Assembly (NCBI GenBank): GCA_022402445.1
Contig: JAKRSF010000013.1
Location: 186,001 to 250,000 of the forward strand
Direction of reading: 5' to 3'
Origin: Cyanobacteriota bacterium
GTDB lineage: Bacteria; Cyanobacteriota; Cyanobacteriia; CACIAM-69d
DNA length: 64,000 nt
Positions 18,463 to 28,009 of this stretch are shown piece by piece (the stretch's first letter is position 1; each line of letters starts with the position of its first letter). A program made the translations under genes and the position numbers. A model generated the notes under the pieces. That model did not search any database. It saw only the letters and a program-made list of their open reading frames with translations, and was not told the origin of the DNA.

Positions 18463-18843
18463 GGAGATTTAAACCAATATCCGTTTCTTCTAAGGATCTA
18501 GAACCTATGCCCTAGGGGTGAAATCGCATCCCATTTCAGTTGATTGGTGGCCATTGACGAATTGAATTTATAAAAATCCCCCAAACCTCCCGTGACCCTG
18601 ACCGGTTGTCGGTCAATCCAAAACCCTAAGAATTATTGATTTTAAGAGGGCCGCGATCGCCAGGACAGAAACAAAGGCTGGAAGGGGCGATCGCAACTCC
18701 TGCTGAAGGTAAAACCTGATCCAATCGTCGTGCGGTGAATTGAGGCACTCAAGGGCTAGAGCTGAAGCCGTGGATGATGATGAAAACGCACCCAATCAAA
18801 ACCGAGCGCTCCATATCATTGTTAGATCTAGGAATCATTCAAC
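18463..18843. other. Spacer between TonB receptor and PepSY gene
   Basis: A 60-residue minus-strand frame (18613-18795) ends in a hydrophobic helix (AFVSVLAIAALLKSIILRVLD) and could be a small membrane protein, but it lacks a ribosome site and recognised relatives. It is noted, not called. Confidence 0.3.
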
Positions 18844-21363
18844 CTAGAATGAGAAAGAAAGTGACGCCTTAATCGTCAACGGAGCGCCATAGTAGACACG
18901 CAAATCACTTTCTGCGGCCTCAAAATAATCAATATCGAAAAGATTTTCAATATTGATCGCCCCTCGGAAATTATCTCGACGATAGAACAGGGAAAGATCT
19001 GTACGGGTATAACTGGGAACCTCAAACGAGTTGTCCAGATCACCCGCCCGTTCACCCACATAGAACAGCCCTAAGCCTAAACCCAACCCCTGAAGCGGTC
19101 CTTTTTGAATCTCATAGGTCGTCCACAGGCTGGCCGAATGCCGAGGGACATTATTGATGCGATTGCCCACCTCAAAAACATTATCCTCCGTGATTTCAGC
19201 ATCGGAGTAGGCATAGCCACCCGCTATTTTCCAACCCGGTGCAAGTTCACCGGCCACATTGAATTCAATCCCTTGACTACGCTGTTCCCCCGTTTGTACA
19301 GAAAAATTGGGATCCTCAGGATCGGTGGTTAAAACATTGGAGCGTGTGATGTGATACCAAGCCAATGTGGTGGACAGTCTGCGGTCCAACCAGTCCGCCT
19401 TCACCCCCACTTCATACTGGGTACCGCGCTCCGGTTCAAATAACCTGCGATCTAAGGTTGATCCTACGGACTGTAGAAAGGATCGGCTATAGCTGGCATA
19501 GAGTGAAACGGTATCGCTAGGCTGATAAACCAGGCCAATACGGGGACTAAATGCCTCGTCCTGCTGAAAAGAGTCGTCACCCTCAGCGCTATCAATTTCC
19601 TGGCTAACGATGTCAAATCGTCCACCCAATAGCATCTGCAAATTGGGGGTCAACTCGATCCGATCCTGCAGATAAATTCCCAAGGAATCGGTGGTGATCG
19701 GTTCGCGGGGAAATTCTGCAATCAGCTCCCCACGGGGCTGGCCATAGACCGGATCAAAGAGATCAATAGGGCTGAGGTCATACTGTTTTGAAGAGGCTCC
19801 ATAGACATCTCGATTGAGCTCTACGCCGATGAGTAGTTCATGGCCAATGGAGCCGGTCTGAAATCGACCGACGATGTTGGTGTCGAGGAGATAGTTATCC
19901 TGGGATTGATCATCGGTTGAAAATAGGCCGCGCTCCAGGGTGCGCCCATCTTCCCTGAGGGCTGATGGAAATAGGGAGTTTTGAGGCGTCCGAAGGCGGG
20001 TGGTTTGGAAGGAATTGCGCAACTGCCAATTGGGATTGAGCTGGTGCTCTAGGGTATAGCCAAGGCGCAGGGCGTAGCGATCATTGCTATCTAGATCGTC
20101 GTCGGGCTCACCAATGAAAAAGCTGGGCGATATGTCCCCATTTGGGTTGTCTAGGATGGTTCCCCTGGCCGGTAGACCCCGGGCATTGGGCTGTTCTCCG
20201 GCGGTGTATTCTCCCTCGATGGTCAGCTTAGTATTGTCGCTGATTTGCCAACTGAGTACGGGGGCGATCGCGTAGGTCCGGCGCTCAAAAAAGTCAATGA
20301 ACGTGTCGGTCGTTGAAGCGCCAGCGGTCAGGCGATAGAGCAGGGTATTGTCGCCATTGAGGGGACCGGTGAAATCGATTGAACCTTCGTAGGTATCAAA
20401 GCTGCCGATCGCGCCGGTGATGGTATAGCGCGGTTCCGAGAGGGGCTTCTTGGTGACGATATTGACCGTACCGCCGGGGCTGCCCTGGCTAAAGAGCGCA
20501 CCGGCTGGCCCCCTGAGCACTTCGATGCGTTCAATATTGGGCAGGGCAATGCGTGAGGTGATGTTGGTATCGTCCCGCAGGCCATTGCGAATGATGTTGC
20601 GGCCGCTGAAACCCCGAATGGTAAATCCTTCAAAGGCAGAGTAGGAAGGGTTATCGGGGGTGACGCCCGCGACGGTGCGTAGGGCTTCGTTGACGCTTTG
20701 CACCTGGCGATCGCGCAGGAGATCCTGGGGCACCACCTGGACCGAAAAGGGCAAATCCAGCAGATCAATATCCGTACGACCGCCAACGGAGGCACTGGGC
20801 ACCCGGTAGCTGGGGGCGCGATCGCCCGTCACCACCACCACCAAGCCATCCCCCGCGTCCCCCATCCCCCCAGGATTGAGGGCATAGGCCAAGCCATCCG
20901 CCACCAGGGCCACCTCACTGGTGGGGAGTCCCGCCGCACCGGTCACCAGGACCTGCACCAAATCCGGCCCCCGCTGCACCAAACGCACCTCCGCGATATC
21001 CGCCGTAGGGTTAGCCGTCTGGAACGATGCTCCCCCCGGCAGGGCAAGCACCACATTCGGCAACTCTGCCAGCAGTTGATCGCCCTCGGCCCGAAACCGC
21101 GTGGCATCAATGGTCAGGGTTTGCCCCGCTGCCGTCCGCAAAATAATATTCAGCCCCGTCTCGGTGCGCTCCACCTCCACCGCCGTCAGACGCACCGGCT
21201 CCGTGGCGGCCTGGGCCAAGCCATCACCCATGGAAAAACTTCCCTGCGGCCCCTGACCCAAAGTCTGTCTGGCCCCCAGGGGCCGGGGCTCCATCGCCAG
21301 GGCCATGGTCGGCGCGAGCCCCACCACCACACTCGACACCCCCACGATCAGTTTTAGGTTCAT
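18844..21363 (-). CDS. TonB-dependent siderophore receptor with AMIN domain
   Basis: This outer-membrane gated barrel imports ferric siderophores using TonB energy. An N-terminal signal peptide (about residues 1-22, ending MALA) is followed by an AMIN domain (about 55-165), typical of cyanobacterial receptors, a plug domain starting near 'DLPFSVQVVPQDLLRD', and a 22-strand barrel ending in the terminal Phe (SLSFSF). At 839 residues it is full length. A Fur-box-like site lies 52 bases upstream, and the AraC regulator gene precedes it. The siderophore (hydroxamate type?) cannot be told from sequence. Confidence 0.95.
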   Translation of the reverse strand: MNLKLIVGVSSVVVGLAPTMALAMEPRPLGARQTLGQGPQGSFSMGDGLAQAATEPVRLTAVEVERTETGLNIILRTAAGQTLTIDATRFRAEGDQLLAELPNVVLALPGGASFQTANPTADIAEVRLVQRGPDLVQVLVTGAAGLPTSEVALVADGLAYALNPGGMGDAGDGLVVVVTGDRAPSYRVPSASVGGRTDIDLLDLPFSVQVVPQDLLRDRQVQSVNEALRTVAGVTPDNPSYSAFEGFTIRGFSGRNIIRNGLRDDTNITSRIALPNIERIEVLRGPAGALFSQGSPGGTVNIVTKKPLSEPRYTITGAIGSFDTYEGSIDFTGPLNGDNTLLYRLTAGASTTDTFIDFFERRTYAIAPVLSWQISDNTKLTIEGEYTAGEQPNARGLPARGTILDNPNGDISPSFFIGEPDDDLDSNDRYALRLGYTLEHQLNPNWQLRNSFQTTRLRTPQNSLFPSALREDGRTLERGLFSTDDQSQDNYLLDTNIVGRFQTGSIGHELLIGVELNRDVYGASSKQYDLSPIDLFDPVYGQPRGELIAEFPREPITTDSLGIYLQDRIELTPNLQMLLGGRFDIVSQEIDSAEGDDSFQQDEAFSPRIGLVYQPSDTVSLYASYSRSFLQSVGSTLDRRLFEPERGTQYEVGVKADWLDRRLSTTLAWYHITRSNVLTTDPEDPNFSVQTGEQRSQGIEFNVAGELAPGWKIAGGYAYSDAEITEDNVFEVGNRINNVPRHSASLWTTYEIQKGPLQGLGLGLGLFYVGERAGDLDNSFEVPSYTRTDLSLFYRRDNFRGAINIENLFDIDYFEAAESDLRVYYGAPLTIKASLSFSF

Positions 21364-21414
21364 AAATGGTGTTCCCCCGTCCCTGCGGTCATTGCGGCCC
21401 AGATGGCTTTTAGT

Positions 21415-21429
21415 TGAGAATAGATATCA
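21415..21429. promoter_or_regulatory. Fur-box-like site before the TonB receptor
   Basis: TGAGAATAGATATCA matches the 7-1-7 Fur consensus (TGATAATNATTATCA) at 11 of 14 defined positions. It lies 52 bases upstream of the receptor start, in an AT-rich patch of a GC-rich genome. Confidence 0.45.
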
Positions 21430-21537
21430 ATTAAATGGCACGAAGATTTTACGGTGCTGCGATCGCGGCGGGGGGCACAAAAGTTTGTCCAGGCGGAATT
21501 TTTCTTTGGGGAAACGCAATTTTCTGGGGGGGTGGCC

Positions 21538-22563
21538 CTAGGGCCCGCTGGAGATGCGGCCCTGGCGCTGGAGCGATCGCGGACTGACCCCGAATTTTTT
21601 ACGGAATGCCGTACTGAACGCACAGAGATTGGTGTAGCCCACCCGTCGGGCCACCTCCGTCACCGACCAGGGCTGCTCAAGCAACCAACGGCGGGCCTGC
21701 TCCATGCGGTAGTCGTACAGATACCCAAAAACCGTCGTGCCGAAAACCTGCTTAAAGCGCCGCTTGAGGGTGCAATCATTAATCCCAACCCGATAGGCCA
21801 ACTCCTTGAGGGACGGGGGATTTTGGAAGTTTTGCAGCAAAATATCCCGCGCCCGGTGGATGCGATCATCCTCAAAGTCCCTGGGGGATAGGGCAGTGGC
21901 TTGGCCCTGGGGGTGCGGGGGGGAGCCCACCGCCTGGGCACGGGCCTGGTCCAGCCCTAGGGTCAGTAATTCTATGGACTTGCCCTCAAAATACATGTGC
22001 CGCATGGCCCCCTCAAACGGGCAGTGGAGCATCTGATGCAGCACCAACCGCATGGCGGCGGTGAGGCCGTGGCCCGCCGCGTGGGTTGCCCCCCGGCCGT
22101 CCGTCAGCTTGAGCCACAGGTTCGGGGGCAGAAGATCAGGCCCTTGCAGGCGATCGGGGGCCACATATAGGTTGATTTGTACGAATTGGGGATCCGCTGG
22201 GGGGGCGGGGACGCGATCATCGGCCCTGAAATCTAACCCTAGGGAGCGCTGTTCCCCCATCTCCCCAGCATGGCCAGACGGATCGGCAATATCGCCCGCT
22301 GACAGGGTTAGGGTCCATGCCTCAAACGCGATCGCCTCCGATCGCCCCTGCACCGAAGCCCCCTGGCCAAGGGGCCGACAACGGCAGCGGAAACTCAGGG
22401 TTAACCCATGGCGCTGCACCCGGTCCCACGGGTCTTCGGCGTCCTCAGCCATGGGGGCGATCGCCCGTGGATCGCCGTCGGGGGGAAGACTGGACAGGCC
22501 GCCCGGTTGACGGCGGGGCGTTGTTTGGGGGGGACCAATGTCACCCGAATCACCAAAATTCAC
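21538..22563 (-). CDS. AraC-family regulator (PchR-like)
   Basis: The C-terminal ~100 residues hold two helix-turn-helix motifs of the AraC type (LKELAYRVGINDCTLKRRF, then 'VTEVARRVGYTNLCAFSTAF'). The N-terminal ~230 residues are a ligand-sensing domain as in PchR-type regulators that respond to ferric siderophores. The longest frame starts at GTG 22563; ATG 22452 is an alternative. It lies directly upstream of the TonB receptor on the same strand, which is its probable target, and has its own Fur-box-like site. Confidence 0.9.
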   Translation of the reverse strand: MNFGDSGDIGPPQTTPRRQPGGLSSLPPDGDPRAIAPMAEDAEDPWDRVQRHGLTLSFRCRCRPLGQGASVQGRSEAIAFEAWTLTLSAGDIADPSGHAGEMGEQRSLGLDFRADDRVPAPPADPQFVQINLYVAPDRLQGPDLLPPNLWLKLTDGRGATHAAGHGLTAAMRLVLHQMLHCPFEGAMRHMYFEGKSIELLTLGLDQARAQAVGSPPHPQGQATALSPRDFEDDRIHRARDILLQNFQNPPSLKELAYRVGINDCTLKRRFKQVFGTTVFGYLYDYRMEQARRWLLEQPWSVTEVARRVGYTNLCAFSTAFRKKFGVSPRSLQRQGRISSGP

Positions 22564-22634
22564 TTCTTGTAGATATCCAAAGGGAGAAACCGTGAAACGT
22601 TAAGGCACGATGCGGCTGGCCCTGAGATTATAAA

Positions 22635-22649
22635 TGATAATAACTGTCA
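22635..22649. promoter_or_regulatory. Fur-box-like site before the AraC regulator
   Basis: TGATAATAACTGTCA fits the 7-1-7 Fur consensus (left half perfect, right half 5 of 7), 72 bases upstream of the GTG start. It suggests iron-dependent repression of the regulator. Confidence 0.55.
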
Positions 22650-22862
22650 AAAATGTGTATCCGGTATCTGCCTAGGGGGATGACTAGGGGGCAGCGGGGC
22701 CACGGGGGGGCGGAGGCCGCCGTGTCGATCCATCCAGAAGGGCCGACGGCGTTAGGCTAGGTTGGCTCAGGGAATGCGCTCCCACCGCGAGATCGGCCAC
22801 GGTTCCAGGGCGGGGCGGTGGGGTGGTTCCTTCACCTTTTTCCATTTCCTCATTACTCTTCT

Positions 22863-23990
22863 ATGGCGATTCCATTTGTTGATTTGGCGCTGCTCCATGC
22901 TCCGATTCAGGGGGAGATTGATCGCGCGATCGCGGCGGTGCTGGCGGACGGTCAGTATGTGTTGGGGGGAGCGCTGACGGCCTTTGAGCGGGCGTTTGCC
23001 GATGCCTGCGGGGTGGCCCATGGGGTGGGGATGGGCTGCGGGACCGATGCGATCGCCCTGGGGTTGCAGGCGTTGGGGGTGGGGCCGGGGCAGGAGGTGA
23101 TTTTGCCCGCCAATACCTTTGTGGCGACGCTGATTGGCGTGGTGCGATCGGGGGCGACGCCAATTTTGGTGGACTGCGATCCGGCCACGGGCCTGATGGA
23201 TCTAGACCAAACGGCGGCGGCGATGGGCGATCGCACCGGGGCGTTATTACCGGTGCATCTATACGGTCAGATGGTGTCGCCGACGGCCCTGCTGGATCTG
23301 GTGCGCGATCGCGACGTGGTGCTGTTTGAAGATGCGGCCCAGGCCCACCTGGCCGAGCGGGAGGGCCACCGGGCCGGTAGCCTCGGGGATGGGGCAGCCT
23401 TCAGTTTCTTTCCCAGCAAAAACCTGGGCAGTTTTGGCGACGGGGGCCTGTTCCTGACGCCCCACGACTCGGCCGCCGCCACCGCGCGATCGCTCCGCAA
23501 CTACGGCGCACCGCGCAAGTATTACCACGCCGATCGCGGCACCAACTCCCGACTCGACTCGATCCAGGCGGCGGTCCTGTCGGTGAAATTGCCCCACTTG
23601 CAGCACTGGAACCAGCAGCGCAACGCCGCCGCCGCCACCTACGATCGCCTCCTGGCCCCCCTGGCGGACGCGGGCATCACCCCCTTGATCAACCGCAGCG
23701 GCAGCGGCCATGTCTATCACCTCTACCCCATCCGGGTGCGGCCCTGTGACCGGTTCGATCGCGATCGCCTCCAGAGCACCCTCGAGGCCCAGGGCATCGC
23801 CACGGGCATCCACTACCCCATCCCCTGCCACCTCCAACCGGCCTACGCGGACCTGGGCTACGGACCGGGCCACTTCCCCCACGCCGAAGCCCTAGCCGAG
23901 CAGTTGCTCTCGTTGCCCATGTATCCCGGCATCCCCGACGCGGCCCTCGAACAGGTGGCCCAGGCGATCGCGGCGGCGGCCCTCGGGTAA
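22863..23990 (+). CDS. DegT/DnrJ/EryC1 sugar aminotransferase
   Basis: PLP enzymes of this family transfer an amino group to a nucleotide-linked keto sugar, usually for surface polysaccharide. The fold-type I marks are 'GCGTDAIALGLQALG', 'PANTFVATLIGV', the FEDAAQAH Asp/His and the Schiff-base Lys about 186 in FFPSKNLGSFGDGG. The start is ATG 22863 (MAIPFVDL); the frame extends to 22818 without family similarity. No other nucleotide-sugar gene is adjacent; the next gene is CapA-like. The exact sugar is unknown. Confidence 0.9.
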   Translation: MAIPFVDLALLHAPIQGEIDRAIAAVLADGQYVLGGALTAFERAFADACGVAHGVGMGCGTDAIALGLQALGVGPGQEVILPANTFVATLIGVVRSGATPILVDCDPATGLMDLDQTAAAMGDRTGALLPVHLYGQMVSPTALLDLVRDRDVVLFEDAAQAHLAEREGHRAGSLGDGAAFSFFPSKNLGSFGDGGLFLTPHDSAAATARSLRNYGAPRKYYHADRGTNSRLDSIQAAVLSVKLPHLQHWNQQRNAAAATYDRLLAPLADAGITPLINRSGSGHVYHLYPIRVRPCDRFDRDRLQSTLEAQGIATGIHYPIPCHLQPAYADLGYGPGHFPHAEALAEQLLSLPMYPGIPDAALEQVAQAIAAAALG

Positions 23991-24051
23991 CCATGGGGGC
24001 ACGCCCCTAGGCCACAAATCCCCCCGGATCGACCCCCCGGTTTTCCGTGAG

Positions 24052-24057
24052 TATGAT
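24052..24057 (+). promoter_or_regulatory. Possible -10 element before the CapA-like gene
   Basis: TATGAT sits about 185 bases before ATG 24242 in the gap after the aminotransferase gene. It resembles other TATGAT sites in the window. No clear -35 is seen. Confidence 0.3.
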
Positions 24058-24241
24058 AGGGCGAGAACCGGGTCAAACCCGCCCCTAGACTGTTTTTCGT
24101 GCGTTTTTCAATCCTCCGAAATGGAAGATTTTGAAGGCTCACGCTCAGCCGTTGGGGGCGATCGGGCGGAGGGCAGTGGCTGGGGTCGGTGGTCCGGTGA
24201 TCCGGTTGGTGTGTTGAGGCGTGAACGGAGTTTTAGGCGCA

Positions 24242-26827
24242 ATGGCAACAATGGCAGCTTCGATGGCGGCGTCCATGGCGATGGGGACCGGGGCTGGGGG
24301 GGCCGTGACGGGCCGCGCGATCGCCCAGTGGATTGATCGCTACCTGGTGCCCCACGGCATTCGCACCCAGGCCATTGCGGTGGCCGATGGCTGTCTGGAG
24401 GTGACGGTGGACTGTCGGCGGGAGCCGGAGCGCGATCGCCTGATGGGGTTTATTTGTCACCGGTTGCGATCGCTCAATCTGGTGGCCGTCCAGGGGGTGC
24501 GGGTGGTGGCCCGTCAGGCGGGGGAAGCGGCGGTCCTGTGGCAGGCGGTGGAACCCCTGGCGGATTTGGGGGGGCTAGCGGCGGCTCCGGCGGATCTGGA
24601 GGCGGCGGCTTTTTATTACCAGTGGCAGGCTCCGCGACCGGTGGCCCGTCAGGTGGCGTTGCAGGTGGCTAAGGTGGCGGCGACGGCCAGTGAGGGCCTG
24701 TCGAGCTGGGTGGGGTCCGTGCCCCAGGCGATCCACCTCAAGGGGGCGACGGTGCGGGAGGTGTTCCAGGGGCGATCGCGCGATCGCGTCAAGGCCACGT
24801 CCCTGGAGGAGGTGGCCCGGTGGCTGGATCCGACCCTGTGTGAGCGGGGCTGGCGCGGCCAGTTGGGGGCCTTGACGGAGACCTGTCTAGATTTGGAGCT
24901 GGCTTTTCCCCAGGTGGAGGCGGATCGGGTGCTGCTGCCGGCGTTCCGCCAGGTGGTGTTGCGCACCGTGGCCCATCGCCTGTGGCAGTTGGGGCGGCCT
25001 TCGGTCCAGGGGGTGCGGGTGCGGGCGGTGACGGCGGATGGGAGCGATCGCCTCCTGTGGCAGCAGACGGTGCGCATTGCCACGCCTTCGGGGCGACGGA
25101 CCCTGGGGCGGTTCTGGGCGGCGGCGCTCCAGGCGGGGGCGGGGGCTTTGGCGGATCCCGTCTGGCCCAAGATCCTGCGATCGCTCCTGTTGGGGGGGAC
25201 GGCGATCGCGCCGTTTTTCCTGGCCCTGTGGCTGACCCAGCAGGCTCCGCAACTGTCGGGTGATCGCGAGGGGGAATCGACCAATACCGCGCGGCGGCCC
25301 CTGTTCCCCGGTGCCCAGGTGGAGCGGGTGATCGACCTCAAACCCCAGACCGCCGCGATCGCCAGCGCCGTCAGTGCCCAGGGGGAGGAAATGCGGCCTC
25401 GGCTGGTGCCCGGTGCCCTGGAACTGCTGCGGGTGGAGCGCCATACGGCGGTGGCCAATCCGGCGGATCCGACGGTCACCCTGATGTTTGGTGGCGATGT
25501 GACCCTCTCGAACTACTTCGAGGCGACGATGGGCGATCGCCACGACCTGGCCTTTGCCCAGATGGAGGAATTGCGGCGGGCGGATTTGGCCATGGTCAAT
25601 ATGGAAAATCCCCTCACCCGCGCCACGACCCGGCGATCGGGCAAGACGTTTAATTTCAAGTCCGATCCCGAGTCGGTGAACGTCCTCAAGGCGGGGGGCG
25701 TGGACCTGGTGACCCTGGCAAACAATCACACGATGGATTACAACGGGCCGGGGCTCAAGGAAACCATGAAAACCCTGGAGGCGGCGGGCATCCACGCGAT
25801 CGGCGCGGGGCGGGAGATCACGGAGGCGCGGCGTCCGAAAATTCTAGAGATTAAGGGCCAGCGCATTGCCTTTTTTGGCTACTACAACGCCCATTGGCAC
25901 GCGGCAACGGCGTCGGGGCCGGGGACGAATCCCCGTGATTTTGACGCGATCGCGGCGGACCTCAAGGCGGTGCGGCCCCATGTGGATTGGGTGGTGGTGA
26001 ATTTCCACTGGGGCGAGGAGGGGGCGCGGTTCCCGGCGGGCTATCAGATGGAGATTGCGCGCCATTCGATCGACAGTGGGGCGGATGTGATTGTGGGGCA
26101 CCATCCCCATGTGCTCCAGGGGACGGAAATCTATAAGGGGCGGCCCATTGCCTATTCCCTGGGGAATTTCATTTTTGGGGGCAATTCGCGCCGGGATTAC
26201 GATACGGCTGTATTAAAGGTGTCTCTGACGGGGCGGCAATTGAAGGCGGAGATGGTGCCGGTGGCGGTGCGGGGCTATCAGGCGAAGGTGGCCCAGGGTG
26301 ATCGCGCGGCGGCGATCGCGGCCCACATCACGAGCCTTTCGCGCCATTTCCGACAGCCGATGGGGGTGATGAAAACCCTGGAGGTGCCTGCGCCCGCCGG
26401 TCGTGATGGGGTTGTGGCGGCGGCTCCGGCGGCTGCTACCCCGGTTTTCGCTCCGGCTGCGGCGGCTCAACCCAAGGCCCTTTCGGCGGCGGAATCGAGC
26501 GCGATCGCGGCCCGTGCCCTGCGGCGCATCCAGGAAAATCGCACCCGTACGGCCCAGACGGCGGCGACGCGATCGGCCAATTCTGCCCCTGGGGCACCGG
26601 AGGACACCCCGACCCCAACGCCCGCCAAAGCCGACGCATCGAAGGCCAACACGTCGGCGGCACCGTTCCGGGATGATGGGTTTGTGCAGGGGGGCGCGGC
26701 GGCTCCGGCCCTGACGGCGGCTCCGGCGGCTTCGGTCGATGGGGTTTCGCGGTCCATCTTGGAGGCCACGCCCCTGGCCCCGGCGGTGGATGAGGCGGCC
26801 CGCCGCACCCGCGCCCTGCTGAATTAA
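24242..26827 (+). CDS. CapA-family metallophosphatase-like membrane protein with duplicated N-terminal domain
   Basis: Three parts are visible. Residues 1-300 contain two related modules of the cyanobacterial type (one around 'RYLVPHGIRTQAIAV', one around 'LCERGWRGQLGALTETCLDL'). A transmembrane helix lies at about 315-333 ('IAPFFLALWLTQQA'). A CapA domain (about 410-675) has 'TLMFGGDVTLS', NMENPL, 'VTLANNHTMDY', NFHWGEE and 'VGHHPHVLQG', the calcineurin-like ligands seen in PgsA/CapA proteins. The C-terminal ~180 residues are Ala/Pro-rich. CapA proteins act in poly-gamma-glutamate or capsule export, but no capB/capC is nearby; the substrate is unknown. ATG 24242 is chosen over GTG 24221. Confidence 0.85.
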   Translation: MATMAASMAASMAMGTGAGGAVTGRAIAQWIDRYLVPHGIRTQAIAVADGCLEVTVDCRREPERDRLMGFICHRLRSLNLVAVQGVRVVARQAGEAAVLWQAVEPLADLGGLAAAPADLEAAAFYYQWQAPRPVARQVALQVAKVAATASEGLSSWVGSVPQAIHLKGATVREVFQGRSRDRVKATSLEEVARWLDPTLCERGWRGQLGALTETCLDLELAFPQVEADRVLLPAFRQVVLRTVAHRLWQLGRPSVQGVRVRAVTADGSDRLLWQQTVRIATPSGRRTLGRFWAAALQAGAGALADPVWPKILRSLLLGGTAIAPFFLALWLTQQAPQLSGDREGESTNTARRPLFPGAQVERVIDLKPQTAAIASAVSAQGEEMRPRLVPGALELLRVERHTAVANPADPTVTLMFGGDVTLSNYFEATMGDRHDLAFAQMEELRRADLAMVNMENPLTRATTRRSGKTFNFKSDPESVNVLKAGGVDLVTLANNHTMDYNGPGLKETMKTLEAAGIHAIGAGREITEARRPKILEIKGQRIAFFGYYNAHWHAATASGPGTNPRDFDAIAADLKAVRPHVDWVVVNFHWGEEGARFPAGYQMEIARHSIDSGADVIVGHHPHVLQGTEIYKGRPIAYSLGNFIFGGNSRRDYDTAVLKVSLTGRQLKAEMVPVAVRGYQAKVAQGDRAAAIAAHITSLSRHFRQPMGVMKTLEVPAPAGRDGVVAAAPAAATPVFAPAAAAQPKALSAAESSAIAARALRRIQENRTRTAQTAATRSANSAPGAPEDTPTPTPAKADASKANTSAAPFRDDGFVQGGAAAPALTAAPAASVDGVSRSILEATPLAPAVDEAARRTRALLN

Positions 26828-26888
26828 TCAGACCCAAGCCCTACCGCCACCCGCGCGATCGCCCACCCCATCCCTGGAGACTCTCCCC

Positions 26889-27767
26889 ATGTATTCCGTA
26901 GAACCGGCCAATTCCCAGGCTGATACCTATGTGCTAACCGATGGGGCGGCGCGATCGCGGGCGGAGGTGGTGCCCAGCCGGGGCGGCATTCTCACCCGTT
27001 GGCAGGTGGGCGATCGCGATGTGCTGTACTTCGACGCCGAACGGTTTGCAGACCCGAGCCTGAGCGTGCGCGGCGGCATCCCGATCCTGTTTCCCATTTG
27101 CGGCAATCTCCCCGGCGATCGCTATACCCTCGCCGATGGCCGCAGTTTTTCGCTGAAGCAACACGGCTTTGCGCGGGATCTCCCCTGGACCGTGGGCGAT
27201 CGCGCCACCGCCGACGCCGCCAGCCTCACCCTGACCCTCGAAAGCTGCGATCGCACCCGCGCCGTCTATCCCTTCGAGTTCACCCTAGAATTCACCTATC
27301 GCCTTTGGGGCAACAGCCTAGAGATCCGCCAGCGCTATCACAACCGCTCCGACGAGCCCATGCCCTTCTCCACCGGCCTACATCCCTACTTCAACGTCGC
27401 CGACAAAACCCAACTGCGCCTCGACTTCCCCGCCACGGAATACCTCGACCAAAAGAGCGGCGATCGCCACCCCTTCAGCGGCAGCCTCGACTTTGAGCGC
27501 CCCGAACTCGATCTAGCATTTTTGAATCCCCAGCGCGCCGCCGCCGCCGTCAGCCACCGGGACCGCCGCGATCGCCTCGAACTCACCTGGGACGAACACC
27601 TCTACGGCACCCTCGTTTTCTGGACCCTCCAGGACAAAGCCTACTATTGCCTCGAACCCTGGAGCGCAGGCCGCAACGCCCTCAACACCGGCGACCAACT
27701 CCAAACCCTTGCCCCCGGTGCAAGCCTCAATACCTGGGTGCGCCTCGTGATCGCGCCCGAGCCCTAG
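26889..27767 (+). CDS. Aldose-1-epimerase / hexose-6-phosphate mutarotase-like enzyme
   Basis: A galactose-mutarotase fold protein that interconverts alpha and beta anomers of a hexose or hexose phosphate. The expected catalytic residues are visible: His in 'KQHGFARDLPW', His in GLHPYFNV and Glu in CLEPWSAGRN. Arg in GGIPILFP context fits the glucose-6-phosphate 1-epimerase branch. At 292 residues it is of normal length. It follows the CapA-like gene by 61 bases on the same strand and may share its transcript. Confidence 0.88.
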   Translation: MYSVEPANSQADTYVLTDGAARSRAEVVPSRGGILTRWQVGDRDVLYFDAERFADPSLSVRGGIPILFPICGNLPGDRYTLADGRSFSLKQHGFARDLPWTVGDRATADAASLTLTLESCDRTRAVYPFEFTLEFTYRLWGNSLEIRQRYHNRSDEPMPFSTGLHPYFNVADKTQLRLDFPATEYLDQKSGDRHPFSGSLDFERPELDLAFLNPQRAAAAVSHRDRRDRLELTWDEHLYGTLVFWTLQDKAYYCLEPWSAGRNALNTGDQLQTLAPGASLNTWVRLVIAPEP

Positions 27768-28009
27768 ATCGCCAGCAGCGGCTCAAAAAAACTGAAATTC
27801 CCCATACGTTTCTCAATCTTTTTCCACACGTTTCTTAATCCTAAGAGAAGTAAATTACCCGCGAGTCATAAAGAATTTCGCTAGCATAGAACAGAAGGCC
27901 CAGGTGATACCAAGGCGGTCAGCCCCTTCCCCTTCAGTCCCCCACAAAGCAGGGGCAGCAGAGCGCGATCGCCCCCGGCCCTTCACCGCAGTTTCTAGAG
28001 GAAATCCCC

